Of a DNA stretch of 7,510 bases, positions 1-6,680 are shown piece by piece. This stretch comes from Sedimenticola sp. (GTDB lineage Bacteria > Pseudomonadota > Gammaproteobacteria > Chromatiales > Chromatiaceae), in the NCBI GenBank assembly GCA_027041035.1, contig JALULB010000314.1, positions 1-7,510 on the forward strand. Direction: 5' to 3'. A program made the position numbers and the translations under genes. The notes beneath the pieces were generated by a model. That model had not been told where the DNA came from, searched no databases, and saw nothing but the letters and a program-made list of their open reading frames with translations. Every line of letters begins with the position of its first letter. The first letter of the stretch is position 1.

Positions 1-1015
1 CGGCAAGGTGGTCGACACCGGTGCGCAGCCCGGGATCGAGACCGATGATGCGGTGATGACCGGCCGGCGCGGCCAGCAGCAGATCCTTCAGGTTGGCGGC
101 GAAGACGCTGATCGCGACCGCCTCGGCCTGCTCGCGCAGGCGCATCTTCAGGTCGAGATCGAGATGCGTGAACAGCTTGACACGCCAGCACCAGCGCACG
201 GTCTCGGCCAGCCAGGCATCGGCCGGGCGGCCCTTCCGCGCGACACCGAAACGCCTGGCGATGCGACGTTCGGCCGGTTTCGGCTCGGGCGCGTCCTCGT
301 CGATCACCAGATCCAGCGTCAACACACCCTCGGCGCGACCACGAAACAGCGCCAGCGCGCGATGCGACGGGATCTTCGTGAGCTTCTCCTCATAATCGAA
401 GTAGTCGGAGAACTTGCGGCCCTCCTGCTCCTTGCCCGCGATCACGCGGGAGCGCAGCACGCCGCCGTCCCACAGATAATCGCGCAGGCCACCGAGCAGC
501 TCCGCGTCCTCGGCGAAATGCTCCATCAGAATCTGGCGCGCGCCGTCCAGCGCGGCGCTGGTGTCCGCGACGCCCTTGTCCGCGTCGACGTAGGCCCGCG
601 CGACGCTTTCAGGGTCCTGTTCCGGATCTTCCAGCAGGCCCATCGCCAACGGCTCCAGGCCTGCCTCGCGGGCGATTTGCGCGCGCGTCCGCCGTTTGGG
701 CTTGTACGGCAGATAGAGATCCTCCAGGCGCGCCTTGGTGTCCGCCGCGCGCAGCGATTTCTCCAACTCCGGCGTCAGCTTGCCCTGCTCGCGAATGCTG
801 TCGAGCACGACACCGCGACGCTCCTCCAGCTCGCGCAGATAGACCAGCCGCTCCTCCAGGTTGCGCAACTGGGTATCATCCAGGCCCTGGGTCGCCTCCT
901 TGCGGTAACGGGCGATAAAGGGCACCGTCGCGCCCTCGTCGAGCAGCCGCACGGCGGCCGCGACCCGATCCGGCGCTACGCCCAGCTCGGCGGCGATGCG
1001 TTGTTCTACCTGCAT
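1..1015 (-). CDS. tex: Tex, transcription accessory / S1 RNA-binding protein, 5' part (338 codons)
   Basis: The minus strand is open from the ATG at 1015 to the window edge. The translation begins [18 protein letters not shown] and continues through [66 protein letters not shown] and GLDPGLRTG. These are hallmark segments of the Tex/YhgF family: the N-terminal helical region, then the start of the YqgF/RNase H-like domain near residue 325. Family members are about 770 residues, so more than half is missing, including the HhH and C-terminal S1 RNA-binding domains. Tex is a cytoplasmic nucleic-acid-binding factor linked to transcription and to expression of some virulence genes. An AGG about 9 nt upstream can serve as ribosome site. 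The last few codons read GVDHLA rather than the family's GVKVAVVD; bases 1-19 look like the opposite strand of tex (see findings). Family assignment is secure; the final 20 bases are not reliable coding. Confidence 0.95.
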   Translation of the reverse strand, partial: MQVEQRIAAELGVAPDRVAAAVRLLDEGATVPFIARYRKEATQGLDDTQLRNLEERLVYLRELEERRGVVLDSIREQGKLTPELEKSLRAADTKARLEDLYLPYKPKRRTRAQIAREAGLEPLAMGLLEDPEQDPESVARAYVDADKGVADTSAALDGARQILMEHFAEDAELLGGLRDYLWDGGVLRSRVIAGKEQEGRKFSDYFDYEEKLTKIPSHRALALFRGRAEGVLTLDLVIDEDAPEPKPAERRIARRFGVARKGRPADAWLAETVRWCWRVKLFTHLDLDLKMRLREQAEAVAISVFAANLKDLLLAAPAGHHRIIGLDPGLRTGVDHLA

Positions 1016-1035
1016 TGATGATTACCTGCTTGTTG

Positions 1036-1057
1036 GCCAATCGGTGTACCGATTGGC
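1036..1057. promoter_or_regulatory. Perfect inverted repeat upstream of tex (10-bp arms, 2-nt centre)
   Basis: GCCAATCGGT at 1036-1045 is the exact reverse complement of ACCGATTGGC at 1048-1057, separated by GT. It lies 21 bp upstream of the tex ATG and about 100 bp downstream of the antitoxin stop. No T-run follows on either strand, so an intrinsic terminator is unlikely. The short centre fits a dimeric repressor operator better than an RNA hairpin. The protein that would bind is unknown. Confidence 0.5.
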
Positions 1058-1158
1058 GTCATTTGAATACGTGAGATGGCGCTGACCGGGTGAGGAAGCC
1101 AGCGTCTGAAAGACGCCGGGTGGGAGTTTCTCGACAACCAAAAGGCCGGGCAACTTCG

Positions 1159-1434
1159 TCAGGCTACCTTGATCTTCAATTCAATATCCCCGCCCAAGGT
1201 TGCCAGCATATTGACCAGCACATCCAGGCTAAAACGGGAAAGCTTGCCGCGCAACAGATCGGAAACACGCGGTTGGGTAATACCCAGTTGCTCCGCCGCT
1301 TCTTGTTGGGTCCAGCCACGCTGCTCGATGCGCCGACGAATCTCATTGATCATTTCGGCGCGCAACTTCATGTTCAATGCCTCTTGCGGCGTGCCGGCAA
1401 TAGCATCGAACACGTTATCGTATCGCTTGTTCAT
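1159..1434 (-). CDS. XRE-family HTH antitoxin (HigA-like) of a type II toxin-antitoxin pair
   Basis: This 91-residue protein has a clear helix-turn-helix at about residues 41-65 (WTQQEAAEQLGITQPRVSDLLRG). It is followed by the segment FSLDVLVNMLATLGGDIELKI, typical of short XRE antitoxins paired with Gp49/HigB-like toxins. By family knowledge it binds and neutralises the toxin and represses the shared promoter. The start at 1434 is supported by GAGGA about 8 nt upstream inside the toxin gene, and its ATG overlaps the toxin TGA (ATGA, 1431-1434), so translation is probably coupled. Toxin-first order is the HigBA arrangement. The pair is more AT-rich than its neighbours, consistent with acquisition by transfer. 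The likely operator is the 17-bp inverted repeat at the toxin start. A solitary regulator is unlikely given the partner. Confidence 0.9.
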   Translation of the reverse strand: MNKRYDNVFDAIAGTPQEALNMKLRAEMINEIRRRIEQRGWTQQEAAEQLGITQPRVSDLLRGKLSRFSLDVLVNMLATLGGDIELKIKVA

Positions 1435-1757
1435 TTGCTTATCCTCAAAAGCGCTTTCAGCCGTGACGCCGCCAGTGCAATATCCTTTTTGCTCGTTCTA
1501 CGTGTCTTCTTCTGAAAGGCATGCAATACATATACCGCTTCATCAAGTGTAGCAAGGTAAATTGCCCGATAGGCGCCGTCCGGCAATCTGACCCGGATTT
1601 CCTTCACTCCCTTGCCAACGGTCTTCATCGGCTTCCAGTCATCCGCCTCCAGATTCCGTTGGACGCGATCGAGTTGATACCCCATGTCCTGTTTCGCCGC
1701 GTCCGGGAACGCACGGATGGATTCAAGTGAGTCACCAAGAAAGCAGATCTCTTTCAT
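1431..1757 (-). CDS. Gp49/HigB-like type II toxin (RelE/ParE superfamily)
   Basis: This 108-residue protein contains the pattern of the phage-derived Gp49-like / HigB family: KTVGKGVKEIRVRLPDGAYR at 45-64, then AIYLAT, AVYVLHAFQKKTRRTSKKDI at 74-93, and a closing basic helix. Members are predicted ribosome-dependent mRNA endonucleases that inhibit translation when free of antitoxin. No single catalytic residue can be assigned with confidence from sequence. The gene is first in the pair and overlaps the antitoxin by 4 bp. The ATG at 1757 lies within the end of a perfect inverted repeat and has no recognisable Shine-Dalgarno sequence, so translation may be leaderless or weak. No in-frame ATG occurs before residue 25, which would remove part of the fold. 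The gene lies about 170 bp beyond the 3' end of tRNA-Lys, transcribed in the same direction, so read-through from the tRNA promoter is conceivable. Confidence 0.9.
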   Translation of the reverse strand: MKEICFLGDSLESIRAFPDAAKQDMGYQLDRVQRNLEADDWKPMKTVGKGVKEIRVRLPDGAYRAIYLATLDEAVYVLHAFQKKTRRTSKKDIALAASRLKALLRISK

Positions 1758-1793
1758 TGTCGGAATATATAACTTTTTATATATTCCGACAAT
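1756..1793. promoter_or_regulatory. Perfect 17-bp inverted repeat: probable operator/promoter of the toxin-antitoxin pair
   Basis: ATTGTCGGAATATATAA at 1756-1772 is exactly reverse-complementary to 1777-1793, with a 4-nt centre (CTTT). On the minus strand the second arm runs into the toxin ATG. The same strand holds TTGTCG (1792-1787) and TATATT (1769-1764) with a 17-nt spacer, a plausible sigma70 promoter embedded in the dyad. It would start transcription at or next to the start codon, giving a leaderless or near-leaderless mRNA. Binding of the XRE antitoxin here for autoregulation is inferred from how such pairs usually work. Confidence 0.75.
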
Positions 1794-1865
1794 ACCAAAA
1801 ACAGGGATGGGACTCGGTTTTACAACCAGGCCTACAAAAGCTTGAGAGGGGAAGGATCTTGCGCG

Positions 1866-1882
1866 CCCGTGGGATCCACGGG
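1866..1882. other. GC-rich hairpin between tRNA-Lys and the toxin gene
   Basis: CCCGTGG (1866-1872) and CCACGGG (1876-1882) form a perfect 7-bp stem with a 3-nt loop, about 47 nt beyond the tRNA-Lys 3' end in the direction of transcription. No T-run follows, so it is not a classical intrinsic terminator. It could stop exonuclease trimming or assist termination of the tRNA transcript. Nothing else is recognisable in 1794-1928. Confidence 0.35.
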
Positions 1883-1928
1883 TAACAGCGCTTATGGAAG
1901 AAACAGCGACCGACTGTTCTCGGGAAAT

Positions 1929-2004
<76 letters not shown>

Positions 2005-2013
2005 AAGGTCAAA

Positions 2014-2090
2014 TGGGGTGGACGATGGGGCTTGAACCCACGACCGCCGGAATCACAATCCGGAGCTCTACCAACTGAGCTACGCCCACC
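2014..2090 (-). tRNA. tRNA-His (anticodon GTG)
   Basis: The minus-strand cloverleaf has the extra 5' G (position -1, base 2090) characteristic of tRNA-His. It lies opposite C73, with acceptor strands GTGGGCG and CGTCCAC (one G-T pair) and an encoded CCA ending at 2014. The anticodon stem CCGGA/TCCGG encloses TTGTGAT, giving anticodon GTG. It is separated from tRNA-Lys by 9 nt. Confidence 0.97.
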
Positions 2091-2112
2091 ATTGAACGGG
2101 TCTCGTAGTGTT

Positions 2113-2189
<77 letters not shown>

Positions 2190-2219
2190 AATTTCAACAT
2201 GCCGAGCAAGCCGGTGATT

Positions 2220-2296
2220 TGGTCGGGGTAGAGAGATTCGAACTCCCGACATCCTGCTCCCAAAGCAGGCGCGCTACCAGACTGCGCTATACCCCG
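2220..2296 (-). tRNA. tRNA-Pro (anticodon TGG)
   Basis: A 77-nt minus-strand cloverleaf with acceptor CGGGGTA/TACCCCG, discriminator A and encoded CCA ending at 2220. The anticodon stem CCTGC/GCAGG encloses TTTGGGA, giving TGG. It is the first tRNA of the operon, about 34 nt downstream of the promoter -10 box. Confidence 0.97.
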
Positions 2297-2329
2297 ATAT
2301 CACCTGTCACCGTTTGGTGAAGGTGCGCA

Positions 2330-2358
2330 ATGATACGCAGACCGCTGGCATCAGTCAA
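2330..2358 (-). promoter_or_regulatory. Sigma70-type promoter of the Pro-Arg-His-Lys tRNA operon
   Basis: On the minus strand TTGACT (2358-2353) and TATCAT (2335-2330) are separated by exactly 17 nt, close to the sigma70 consensus. They are followed by TGCGCACC, a GC-rich discriminator of the kind linked to growth-rate and stringent control of stable RNA genes. Spacing to the mature tRNA-Pro 5' end fits a short leader removed by RNase P. The same interval holds the divergent folD promoter region. Confidence 0.85.
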
Positions 2359-2418
2359 TGCCCCGAAACGCCCGCGACGGCAACGGTCCGCCGTCTGGTT
2401 CGCGATCCGCGTTCACGC

Positions 2419-2424
2419 TATGAT
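2419..2424 (+). promoter_or_regulatory. Candidate -10 box for folD
   Basis: TATGAT at 2419-2424 lies 31 nt before the folD ATG, which would give a leader of about 25 nt carrying the AGGGG ribosome site at 2444-2448. The matching -35 position (2396-2401, TGGTTC) is poor, so this is a tentative assignment. Confidence 0.45.
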
Positions 2425-2455
2425 GCGCGTCTTCGTCAACCCCAGGGGCCGGATC

Positions 2456-3328
2456 ATGACCGCCAGCATTCTCGATGGCAAGGCCATCGCCGCAGAGATC
2501 AGAAACGAGGTAAAACAAGCCGTGGACGCGCGCCTGGCCGCCGGCCAACGCCGGCCGGGTCTGGCCGTGGTATTGATCGGCGAGAACCCGGCCTCCCAGG
2601 TGTACGTGCGCAACAAGCGCAAATCCTGCGAGGCCGTGGGCTTCTATTCGGAATCGCACGACCTGCCCGACACCACCAGCCAGGAAGAGCTGCTGGCGCT
2701 GATCGACACGCTGAACGCGCAAGAATCCATCGACGGCATCCTGGTGCAACTGCCGTTGCCGGCGCATATCGATGAGAATCTGGTCACCGAACACATCCTG
2801 CCGGAGAAGGATGTCGACGGCTTCCATCCTTACAATATCGGTCGTCTCGCGCTGCGCCAGCCGCTGTTGCGGCCCTGCACGCCAAAGGGCGTGATGACGA
2901 TGCTGGCGAAGACCGGCATCGACCTCGTCGGCAAGGACGCGATCATCATCGGCCAGTCGAACATCGTCGGTCGACCGGTGGCGCTGGAACTGCTCGCGGC
3001 ACGCTGCACCATCACGGTTTGTCACAGCAAGACGAAGGATCTGGCCGGCAAGGTAAAGAATGCCGACATCATCGTCGCGGCGGTCGGCGTGCCGAGATTC
3101 GTCCCCGGCGAATGGGTCAAGCCCGGCGCGATCGTCATCGATGTCGGCATCAACCGCCTGGAAGACGGCTCGCTGTGCGGCGATGTCGATTTCGACGCGG
3201 CGCTGGAAAAAGCCGCGTGGATCACCCCGGTGCCCGGCGGCGTCGGGCCGATGACCGTCGCCACGCTGTTGCAGAACACCCTGCAAGCCGCCGAGCTGCA
3301 CGCGGCGAAAAGCGACCGCTTTCAGTAG
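2456..3328 (+). CDS. folD: FolD, bifunctional 5,10-methylene-THF dehydrogenase / methenyl-THF cyclohydrolase
   Basis: This cytoplasmic enzyme interconverts 5,10-methylene-, 5,10-methenyl- and 10-formyl-tetrahydrofolate, supplying one-carbon units for purine, thymidylate and formyl-Met synthesis. The 290-residue product matches the usual family length of about 285. Visible motifs are YVRNKRKSC at 50-58 with the catalytic Lys54, [10 protein letters not shown] at 93-102, [14 protein letters not shown] at 118-131, GQSNIVGRP at 166-174 (nucleotide-binding turn) and [10 protein letters not shown] at 258-267. The ATG at 2456 is chosen because it is preceded by AGGGG with 7-nt spacing and gives the canonical N-terminus [12 protein letters not shown]. 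The frame is open back to an ATG at 2330, but that extension lacks family similarity and runs through the tRNA promoter. The stop at 3326-3328 lies inside the convergent soxA gene, a 7-bp tail-to-tail overlap. Confidence 0.97.
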   Translation: MTASILDGKAIAAEIRNEVKQAVDARLAAGQRRPGLAVVLIGENPASQVYVRNKRKSCEAVGFYSESHDLPDTTSQEELLALIDTLNAQESIDGILVQLPLPAHIDENLVTEHILPEKDVDGFHPYNIGRLALRQPLLRPCTPKGVMTMLAKTGIDLVGKDAIIIGQSNIVGRPVALELLAARCTITVCHSKTKDLAGKVKNADIIVAAVGVPRFVPGEWVKPGAIVIDVGINRLEDGSLCGDVDFDAALEKAAWITPVPGGVGPMTVATLLQNTLQAAELHAAKSDRFQ

Positions 3329-4080
3329 CGAATCGCCGGCGTCTCGATCTTCAGACCGTTGCCGCGCGCGTTCATGTAGACCTCGAAATCGATGTACTCC
3401 GGCGAACCGATCGCGAACGGCTCGGCGCGCAGGCTCGTCAGGCACTGGGAGATGCGCTCGTGGGTGCCGGCGATCTCGCCGGTGGCCAGACGATACACCG
3501 GCATCCCGTTGGTCTGGCCCTGGGTGAGGATCTGACCGCGAAAATGCTTGCCGGCATGGTAGTCGTGACACTGGTGACAGGCGATATCCACCTGCCCCCA
3601 GCGGGTATGGAAGAGCTGCTTTCCCGCCGCGTAATGCGCCGCCATCGGGCCACTGACATCGACGGCGACCGGTACCCCCAGCGCCAGGCGCCGCACGAAG
3701 CTCTCCAGCGCCACGGCATCCGGGCTGGCATAATCCAGTGCCGGCCCGCCCTGCTTGTCGCTTCGGCACTGGCGTATCTTCTCGCGCAAGGTGATCGGCT
3801 TGCGCAGCCGCTCGCTATACACCGGATAGCGGGCAATGCGTTCGGGATCGAGCTTTTCACCCTGGTCGCCGTGGCAAGCGGCGCACGGCTTGCCATTCGC
3901 GCCGGGCTGGTAGAACAACGCCTGGCCCTCATCGACGCTCGCCAGGCCCGGGTTGCCAAAATCATCGTCCTGCAATTCCCGTGCTTCCGGCGTCAGGTAG
4001 GCATAACCCGAGCGGGCCTGCCCGGCCATCAGCGGAGCAACCAGCAACATCAGGACAAAGAACGCGAGGTATCTGTTCAT
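3322..4080 (-). CDS. soxA: SoxA, diheme c-type cytochrome subunit of the SoxXA complex
   Basis: SoxXA is the periplasmic cytochrome that oxidatively couples thiosulfate to the SoxY carrier cysteine, the first step of Sox sulfur oxidation. The 252-residue protein starts with a signal peptide ([20 protein letters not shown], about 1-20). It has two haem c sites, CAACH at 66-70 and CHQCH at 168-172. Cys105 in IRQCR fits the axial ligand of haem 1. Cys213 in [13 protein letters not shown] fits the conserved haem-2 ligand that carries the catalytic persulfide. Two haems place it with the diheme SoxA group (Rhodovulum/Paracoccus type) rather than monoheme SoxA. It follows soxX by 13 nt in the same direction; a weak AAGG overlaps the soxX stop. 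No soxK follows, since the gene ends inside folD. Confidence 0.95.
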   Translation of the reverse strand: MNRYLAFFVLMLLVAPLMAGQARSGYAYLTPEARELQDDDFGNPGLASVDEGQALFYQPGANGKPCAACHGDQGEKLDPERIARYPVYSERLRKPITLREKIRQCRSDKQGGPALDYASPDAVALESFVRRLALGVPVAVDVSGPMAAHYAAGKQLFHTRWGQVDIACHQCHDYHAGKHFRGQILTQGQTNGMPVYRLATGEIAGTHERISQCLTSLRAEPFAIGSPEYIDFEVYMNARGNGLKIETPAIRY

Positions 4081-4093
4081 GGAAGCGATAGCC

Positions 4094-4558
4094 TTATTTC
4101 AGGGTTGCCAGCCAGGCGACCACGTCCTCGATCTGCTGGGCTGAAAGAAAGGGCCGGCCCCGATAGGCCTTGGCCACGCGATGCAGCTTCTCCGGACGCC
4201 GATAGAAACCGGGCATCACCGTCTCCGGATTGAAATACGACTGGTCGACGACGTGCAAGCGGATAGCACCAACCGACTGACGCGAGGCGATGCCGGCCAA
4301 TGGCGGACCCAGGTCACCAAACACCTCGTCTCTCGAAATCGGCAACAGATGACAGGCAAGGCAATTGCCTCGATGGCCATCGCTGGCGACCGCCATGCCG
4401 CGTTCGGCCACGCCGACACGCCCCCCCAATGGCCGGTCGATCGCAAAATCCTTCACCTGCCAGGAGAAATAAGCCGGCTCCGGCGGCTTGTCCCCGGCGA
4501 CAGCCCGACCGGCGACCAAGATCAGCACCAGGCCGAAATGGATGGAAAAGCGTTTCAT
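4094..4558 (-). CDS. soxX: SoxX, monoheme c-type cytochrome subunit of the SoxXA complex
   Basis: SoxX is the small electron-accepting subunit that partners SoxA in the periplasm and passes electrons to downstream cytochromes. The 154-residue product has an N-terminal signal peptide (hydrophobic 8-22, AVAG cleavage region near 19-22). One haem site, CLACH, lies at 66-70, followed by GPPLAGIASR at 84-93. VMPGFYR at 114-120 contains Met115, the expected axial haem ligand. The C-terminal LSAQQIEDVVAWLATL is a typical cytochrome c closing helix. It is the first gene of a two-gene soxXA unit with 13 nt to soxA. The Shine-Dalgarno is weak (AGGCG about 8 nt upstream). A possible -10, TACTAT on the minus strand at 4608-4603, has no good -35. 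soxY, soxZ and soxB are not in the window. Confidence 0.94.
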   Translation of the reverse strand: MKRFSIHFGLVLILVAGRAVAGDKPPEPAYFSWQVKDFAIDRPLGGRVGVAERGMAVASDGHRGNCLACHLLPISRDEVFGDLGPPLAGIASRQSVGAIRLHVVDQSYFNPETVMPGFYRRPEKLHRVAKAYRGRPFLSAQQIEDVVAWLATLK

Positions 4559-4676
4559 GCGGTAGCGCCTGTATCAGCTGGGTTCGATAGATGCATCGCA
4601 GGATAGTAACCCGAAAAATCAATGGATTGCACCCGGTTTTAGTCGAATGGACATGGGCGATTCCGCCAAATTCCCT

Positions 4677-4694
4677 ATGAACAGGATGAACAGG
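4677..4694 (+). repeat. Two tandem copies of a 9-bp unit
   Basis: ATGAACAGG occurs twice without a gap at 4677-4685 and 4686-4694, inside the 180-bp spacer between the DUF4166-like gene and soxX. Flanking TCCCT (4672-4676) and AGGGA (4692-4696) are complementary. A small hairpin, GGCG-ATTC-CGCC, sits just to the left at 4656-4667. It may be a copy of a dispersed intergenic repeat; this cannot be judged from one copy. Confidence 0.5.
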
Positions 4695-4738
4695 GATACC
4701 TGACGAATGAACCCGACTGCCGGCCCCCGAACGGCCAT

Positions 4739-5326
4739 TCAACCACCCTCGCCACCCACTCGAAACTCTCCCGCATAGCGAAACACCTGTCCGAACCACG
4801 GATGCCGCAAACGGAAGTCCATGCGGAAGCGCTCATCGTCCAGCGCTTTCTCCTCTATCGTGGTGTGTCCCAGCACCAGCCATTCCGGGATGGGCAGCAA
4901 CATGTGGCCCAGCTTCAGCACGTAATGCCGGCCTTCGTAATACAGACCGCCGGCTTTCACACGCACCCGCATGCGCAGCCCAAGGAAGGCGTTGACGTAT
5001 TCGATCAGTTCGCTGTCGCCGGCGTATTGCCAGCGACTCTTGAACAGCACGACACGGCCGTCGGGGAAACGGATGCTGCGCCGCCAATACTGGGTATCGC
5101 CTTCCATTCGCTTGGCGACGCTCGTCGGGATACGCTCGCCGCGCCGGTCGACCAGCGCGCCGAACAGGCGCAGGATGCTCAGACAGGGCTGCATGAATCG
5201 CGGATACGCTATGTCCAGCTTGCCGGTGTCGGTGTTGTCGCCATGCTGGTAGTGCTTCCGCAATGCCGGCGGCAGCCGATCCCAGTCGGCGCCCAGCGCC
5301 CGTTGCATCAAGGGTTGCCTGTTCAT
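4739..5326 (-). CDS. DUF4166-like protein, third gene of the SDR operon
   Basis: This soluble-looking protein of 195 residues has no signal peptide or membrane span. Its features resemble the DUF4166 family: an N-terminal ALGADWDRLPPALRKHYQ (10-27), the segment ILRLFGALVDRRGERIPTSV, WRRSIRFPDGR near 81-91, and KAGGLYYEGRHYVLKLG near 124-140. The C-terminus PWFGQVFRYAGEFRVG suggests a beta-rich, possibly ligand-binding fold. The function of the family is not known to me. The ATG lies one nucleotide after the stop of the preceding membrane-protein gene, with AGGAGA upstream inside that gene, so translation is coupled. DUF4166 domains occur next to, or fused with, oxidoreductase-type proteins, which fits the context. 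The family call is from pattern recognition; the gene itself is secure. Confidence 0.8.
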   Translation of the reverse strand: MNRQPLMQRALGADWDRLPPALRKHYQHGDNTDTGKLDIAYPRFMQPCLSILRLFGALVDRRGERIPTSVAKRMEGDTQYWRRSIRFPDGRVVLFKSRWQYAGDSELIEYVNAFLGLRMRVRVKAGGLYYEGRHYVLKLGHMLLPIPEWLVLGHTTIEEKALDDERFRMDFRLRHPWFGQVFRYAGEFRVGGEGG

Positions 5327-5327
5327 C

Positions 5328-5801
5328 TCAATCTCCTATCGTGGGTTTGCATACCATCAGGCACAGGATGGCCAGCATCGCGCCGAACGCCGGCACGCCG
5401 AGCCAGAACCAGATTCTTGCGTATCGCCAGTATCGCGCCGGTAGCGGCGTATTTTCCGCGAGCGCGCCGGCGGCCAAGTGGTACATGCGGATCTGTAGCC
5501 AGACCACCGGCAACCAGCAGGCGTCGGCGAACAGGTACAGGCCAAGGCTGACGGCGATCCACGGGGTACTCGGCGGTAAGCCGAGCAGATGAGCCATCCA
5601 CAGCCCGCTCAGCGGCTGGATGATGATGGTCGGCGTGGTGAACAGCCAGTCCGCCAGCACCACATGGCGGTTGGTGACGGCGATATGCGCCAGGTCGCCG
5701 CTACGATCGGCCATCCACTTGTAGAACGCGCTGCCGAGGCCGGTGCCGAACAGCAGCACCATGCTCAGGATGTGCAGGTACTTCAGCGCCAGGTAGCTCA
5801 T
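5328..5801 (-). CDS. DUF2269-like integral membrane protein
   Basis: The 157-residue product is strongly hydrophobic, with about four predicted membrane spans near residues 5-25, 52-72, 81-104 and 130-150. It begins MSYLALKYLHILSMVLLFGTG and contains ADWLFTTPTIIIQPLSG. The pattern KxxHILsxxxxfGtGxg...fttPtxxxQPxtG is that of the DUF2269 family of unknown function. The start at 5801 has a strong GGAGGA ribosome site and overlaps the stop of the SDR gene as ATGA (5798-5801). Its own stop is 1 nt before the DUF4166-like start. A cytoplasmic-membrane location is inferred. Related SDR proteins often carry a C-terminal DoxX-like membrane domain, absent from the SDR protein here, so this separate protein may provide the membrane partner. 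Confidence 0.85.
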   Translation of the reverse strand: MSYLALKYLHILSMVLLFGTGLGSAFYKWMADRSGDLAHIAVTNRHVVLADWLFTTPTIIIQPLSGLWMAHLLGLPPSTPWIAVSLGLYLFADACWLPVVWLQIRMYHLAAGALAENTPLPARYWRYARIWFWLGVPAFGAMLAILCLMVCKPTIGD

Positions 5802-6628
5802 GGGCTGTCCTCCACGCCGATCGGTGGTCGGCCGAGAAAGGCGGTCAACGGCGCGACATCCGCCGTGTTGCCCCGGCGCAGCATGCGCAGGTTGTCGGGA
5901 TGCAGTATCGGTAGCGCGAAGCGCGCCACGCTGGCGAAGGCCATCGCCAGCCACCACGGAACCGCCAGGATGGGCGCGGGCGCCCGGCCCAGCCGCGCCC
6001 TGATCACGCGCAGCCATTCGGCAAGGGTCAGTGGACGCGGACCGACAACGTCCAGCGTCAGCCTGCCCGACGCCGAGCGCAGGCATTGCAGCAGCGTCGC
6101 GACCAGGTCGTCGACATGCACCGGCTGGACGAATTGCCTGCCCGCGCCAGCCAGCGGCAGCACCGGCAGGCGGGCGATGCGCCGGAACATCGCCGCGCTG
6201 GCGCCGCCCTCGCCATAGACCAGCGAGGGCCGCAGCACGAACCATTCCAGTGGCAGGCCGCGCAGCACGTCGTCGGCCGCCTTCTTGCTCCGCTGATAGC
6301 GTGTGAACGCCCGCTCGTCGGCCCCCAGCGCGGAGATCTGCACGACGCGTCGCACGCCCACTCTGGCACAGGCGCGGAACAAGGCGGCGGGTGCGCGCTG
6401 GTGCAGATTCTCGAAGGTCTTCCCGCGCCACTCGACGATAATGCCGACGCTGTTGATGACCGCATCGATATCGCGCAGATGGGGCAGCCAGTCTTCCACC
6501 GTCAACATGCGGTCGAAATCCACGCCATGGCGGCGATCCGCCGGCACCACCGCGTACCCCGCCCTGTCCAGGGCACGTCGCGCATGTCCGCCGATAAAAC
6601 CGCTCGCCCCCGTCAGTAAAACCCTCAT
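5798..6628 (-). CDS. NAD(P)-binding SDR-family protein (atypical, NDUFA9/YbjT-like)
   Basis: With a start at 6628 the product is 276 residues and begins MRVLLTGASGFIGGH, so the Rossmann GxxGxxG turn falls at 7-13 as expected. GGAGAG lies about 6 nt upstream of this ATG. An upstream in-frame ATG at 6664 would add 12 unconserved residues. Other SDR features are DIDAVINSVG at 53-62, VVQISALGA at 95-103, YQRSK at 111-115 (YxxxK arrangement), LRPSLVYG at 132-139 and PVHVDDLV at 169-176. The overall pattern fits the extended/atypical SDR group that includes the complex I subunit NDUFA9 and quinone-linked YbjT-like proteins; substrate and cofactor preference cannot be read. It ends in RGNTADVAPLTAFLGRPP without the DoxX-like domain that longer relatives carry. 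It is the first gene of a tightly coupled three-gene operon. Confidence 0.9.
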   Translation of the reverse strand: MRVLLTGASGFIGGHARRALDRAGYAVVPADRRHGVDFDRMLTVEDWLPHLRDIDAVINSVGIIVEWRGKTFENLHQRAPAALFRACARVGVRRVVQISALGADERAFTRYQRSKKAADDVLRGLPLEWFVLRPSLVYGEGGASAAMFRRIARLPVLPLAGAGRQFVQPVHVDDLVATLLQCLRSASGRLTLDVVGPRPLTLAEWLRVIRARLGRAPAPILAVPWWLAMAFASVARFALPILHPDNLRMLRRGNTADVAPLTAFLGRPPIGVEDSP

Positions 6629-6680
6629 CGCCTCTCTCCATGCCGTGACCGATGGGTTCAGCATGGGGCTTGCGGCACGC

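Noticed and set aside
8..1018. Plus-strand open frame of 336 codons across tex
   Set aside because: The minus strand matches Tex over the whole stretch. The plus-strand translation is Gln/Arg/Ala-rich and resembles no family, apart from the few codons at the extreme edge explained by the fold-back.
1102..1116. Small hairpin GCGTCT-GAA-AGACGC as a terminator for the toxin-antitoxin pair
   Set aside because: The stem is only 6 bp, no T-run follows on the minus strand, and it is likely to occur by chance.
2330..2455. A longer folD start at 2330
   Set aside because: The extra 42 residues are not FolD-like, there is no ribosome site, and the region contains the tRNA operon -10 and -35 boxes and the folD -10 candidate.
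2351..3769. Long minus-strand open frame (472 codons) opposite folD
   Set aside because: It lies antisense to folD and out of frame with soxA, both of which have clear family motifs. Its translation is low-complexity Arg/Gly/Ala-rich, typical of shadow frames in GC-rich DNA.
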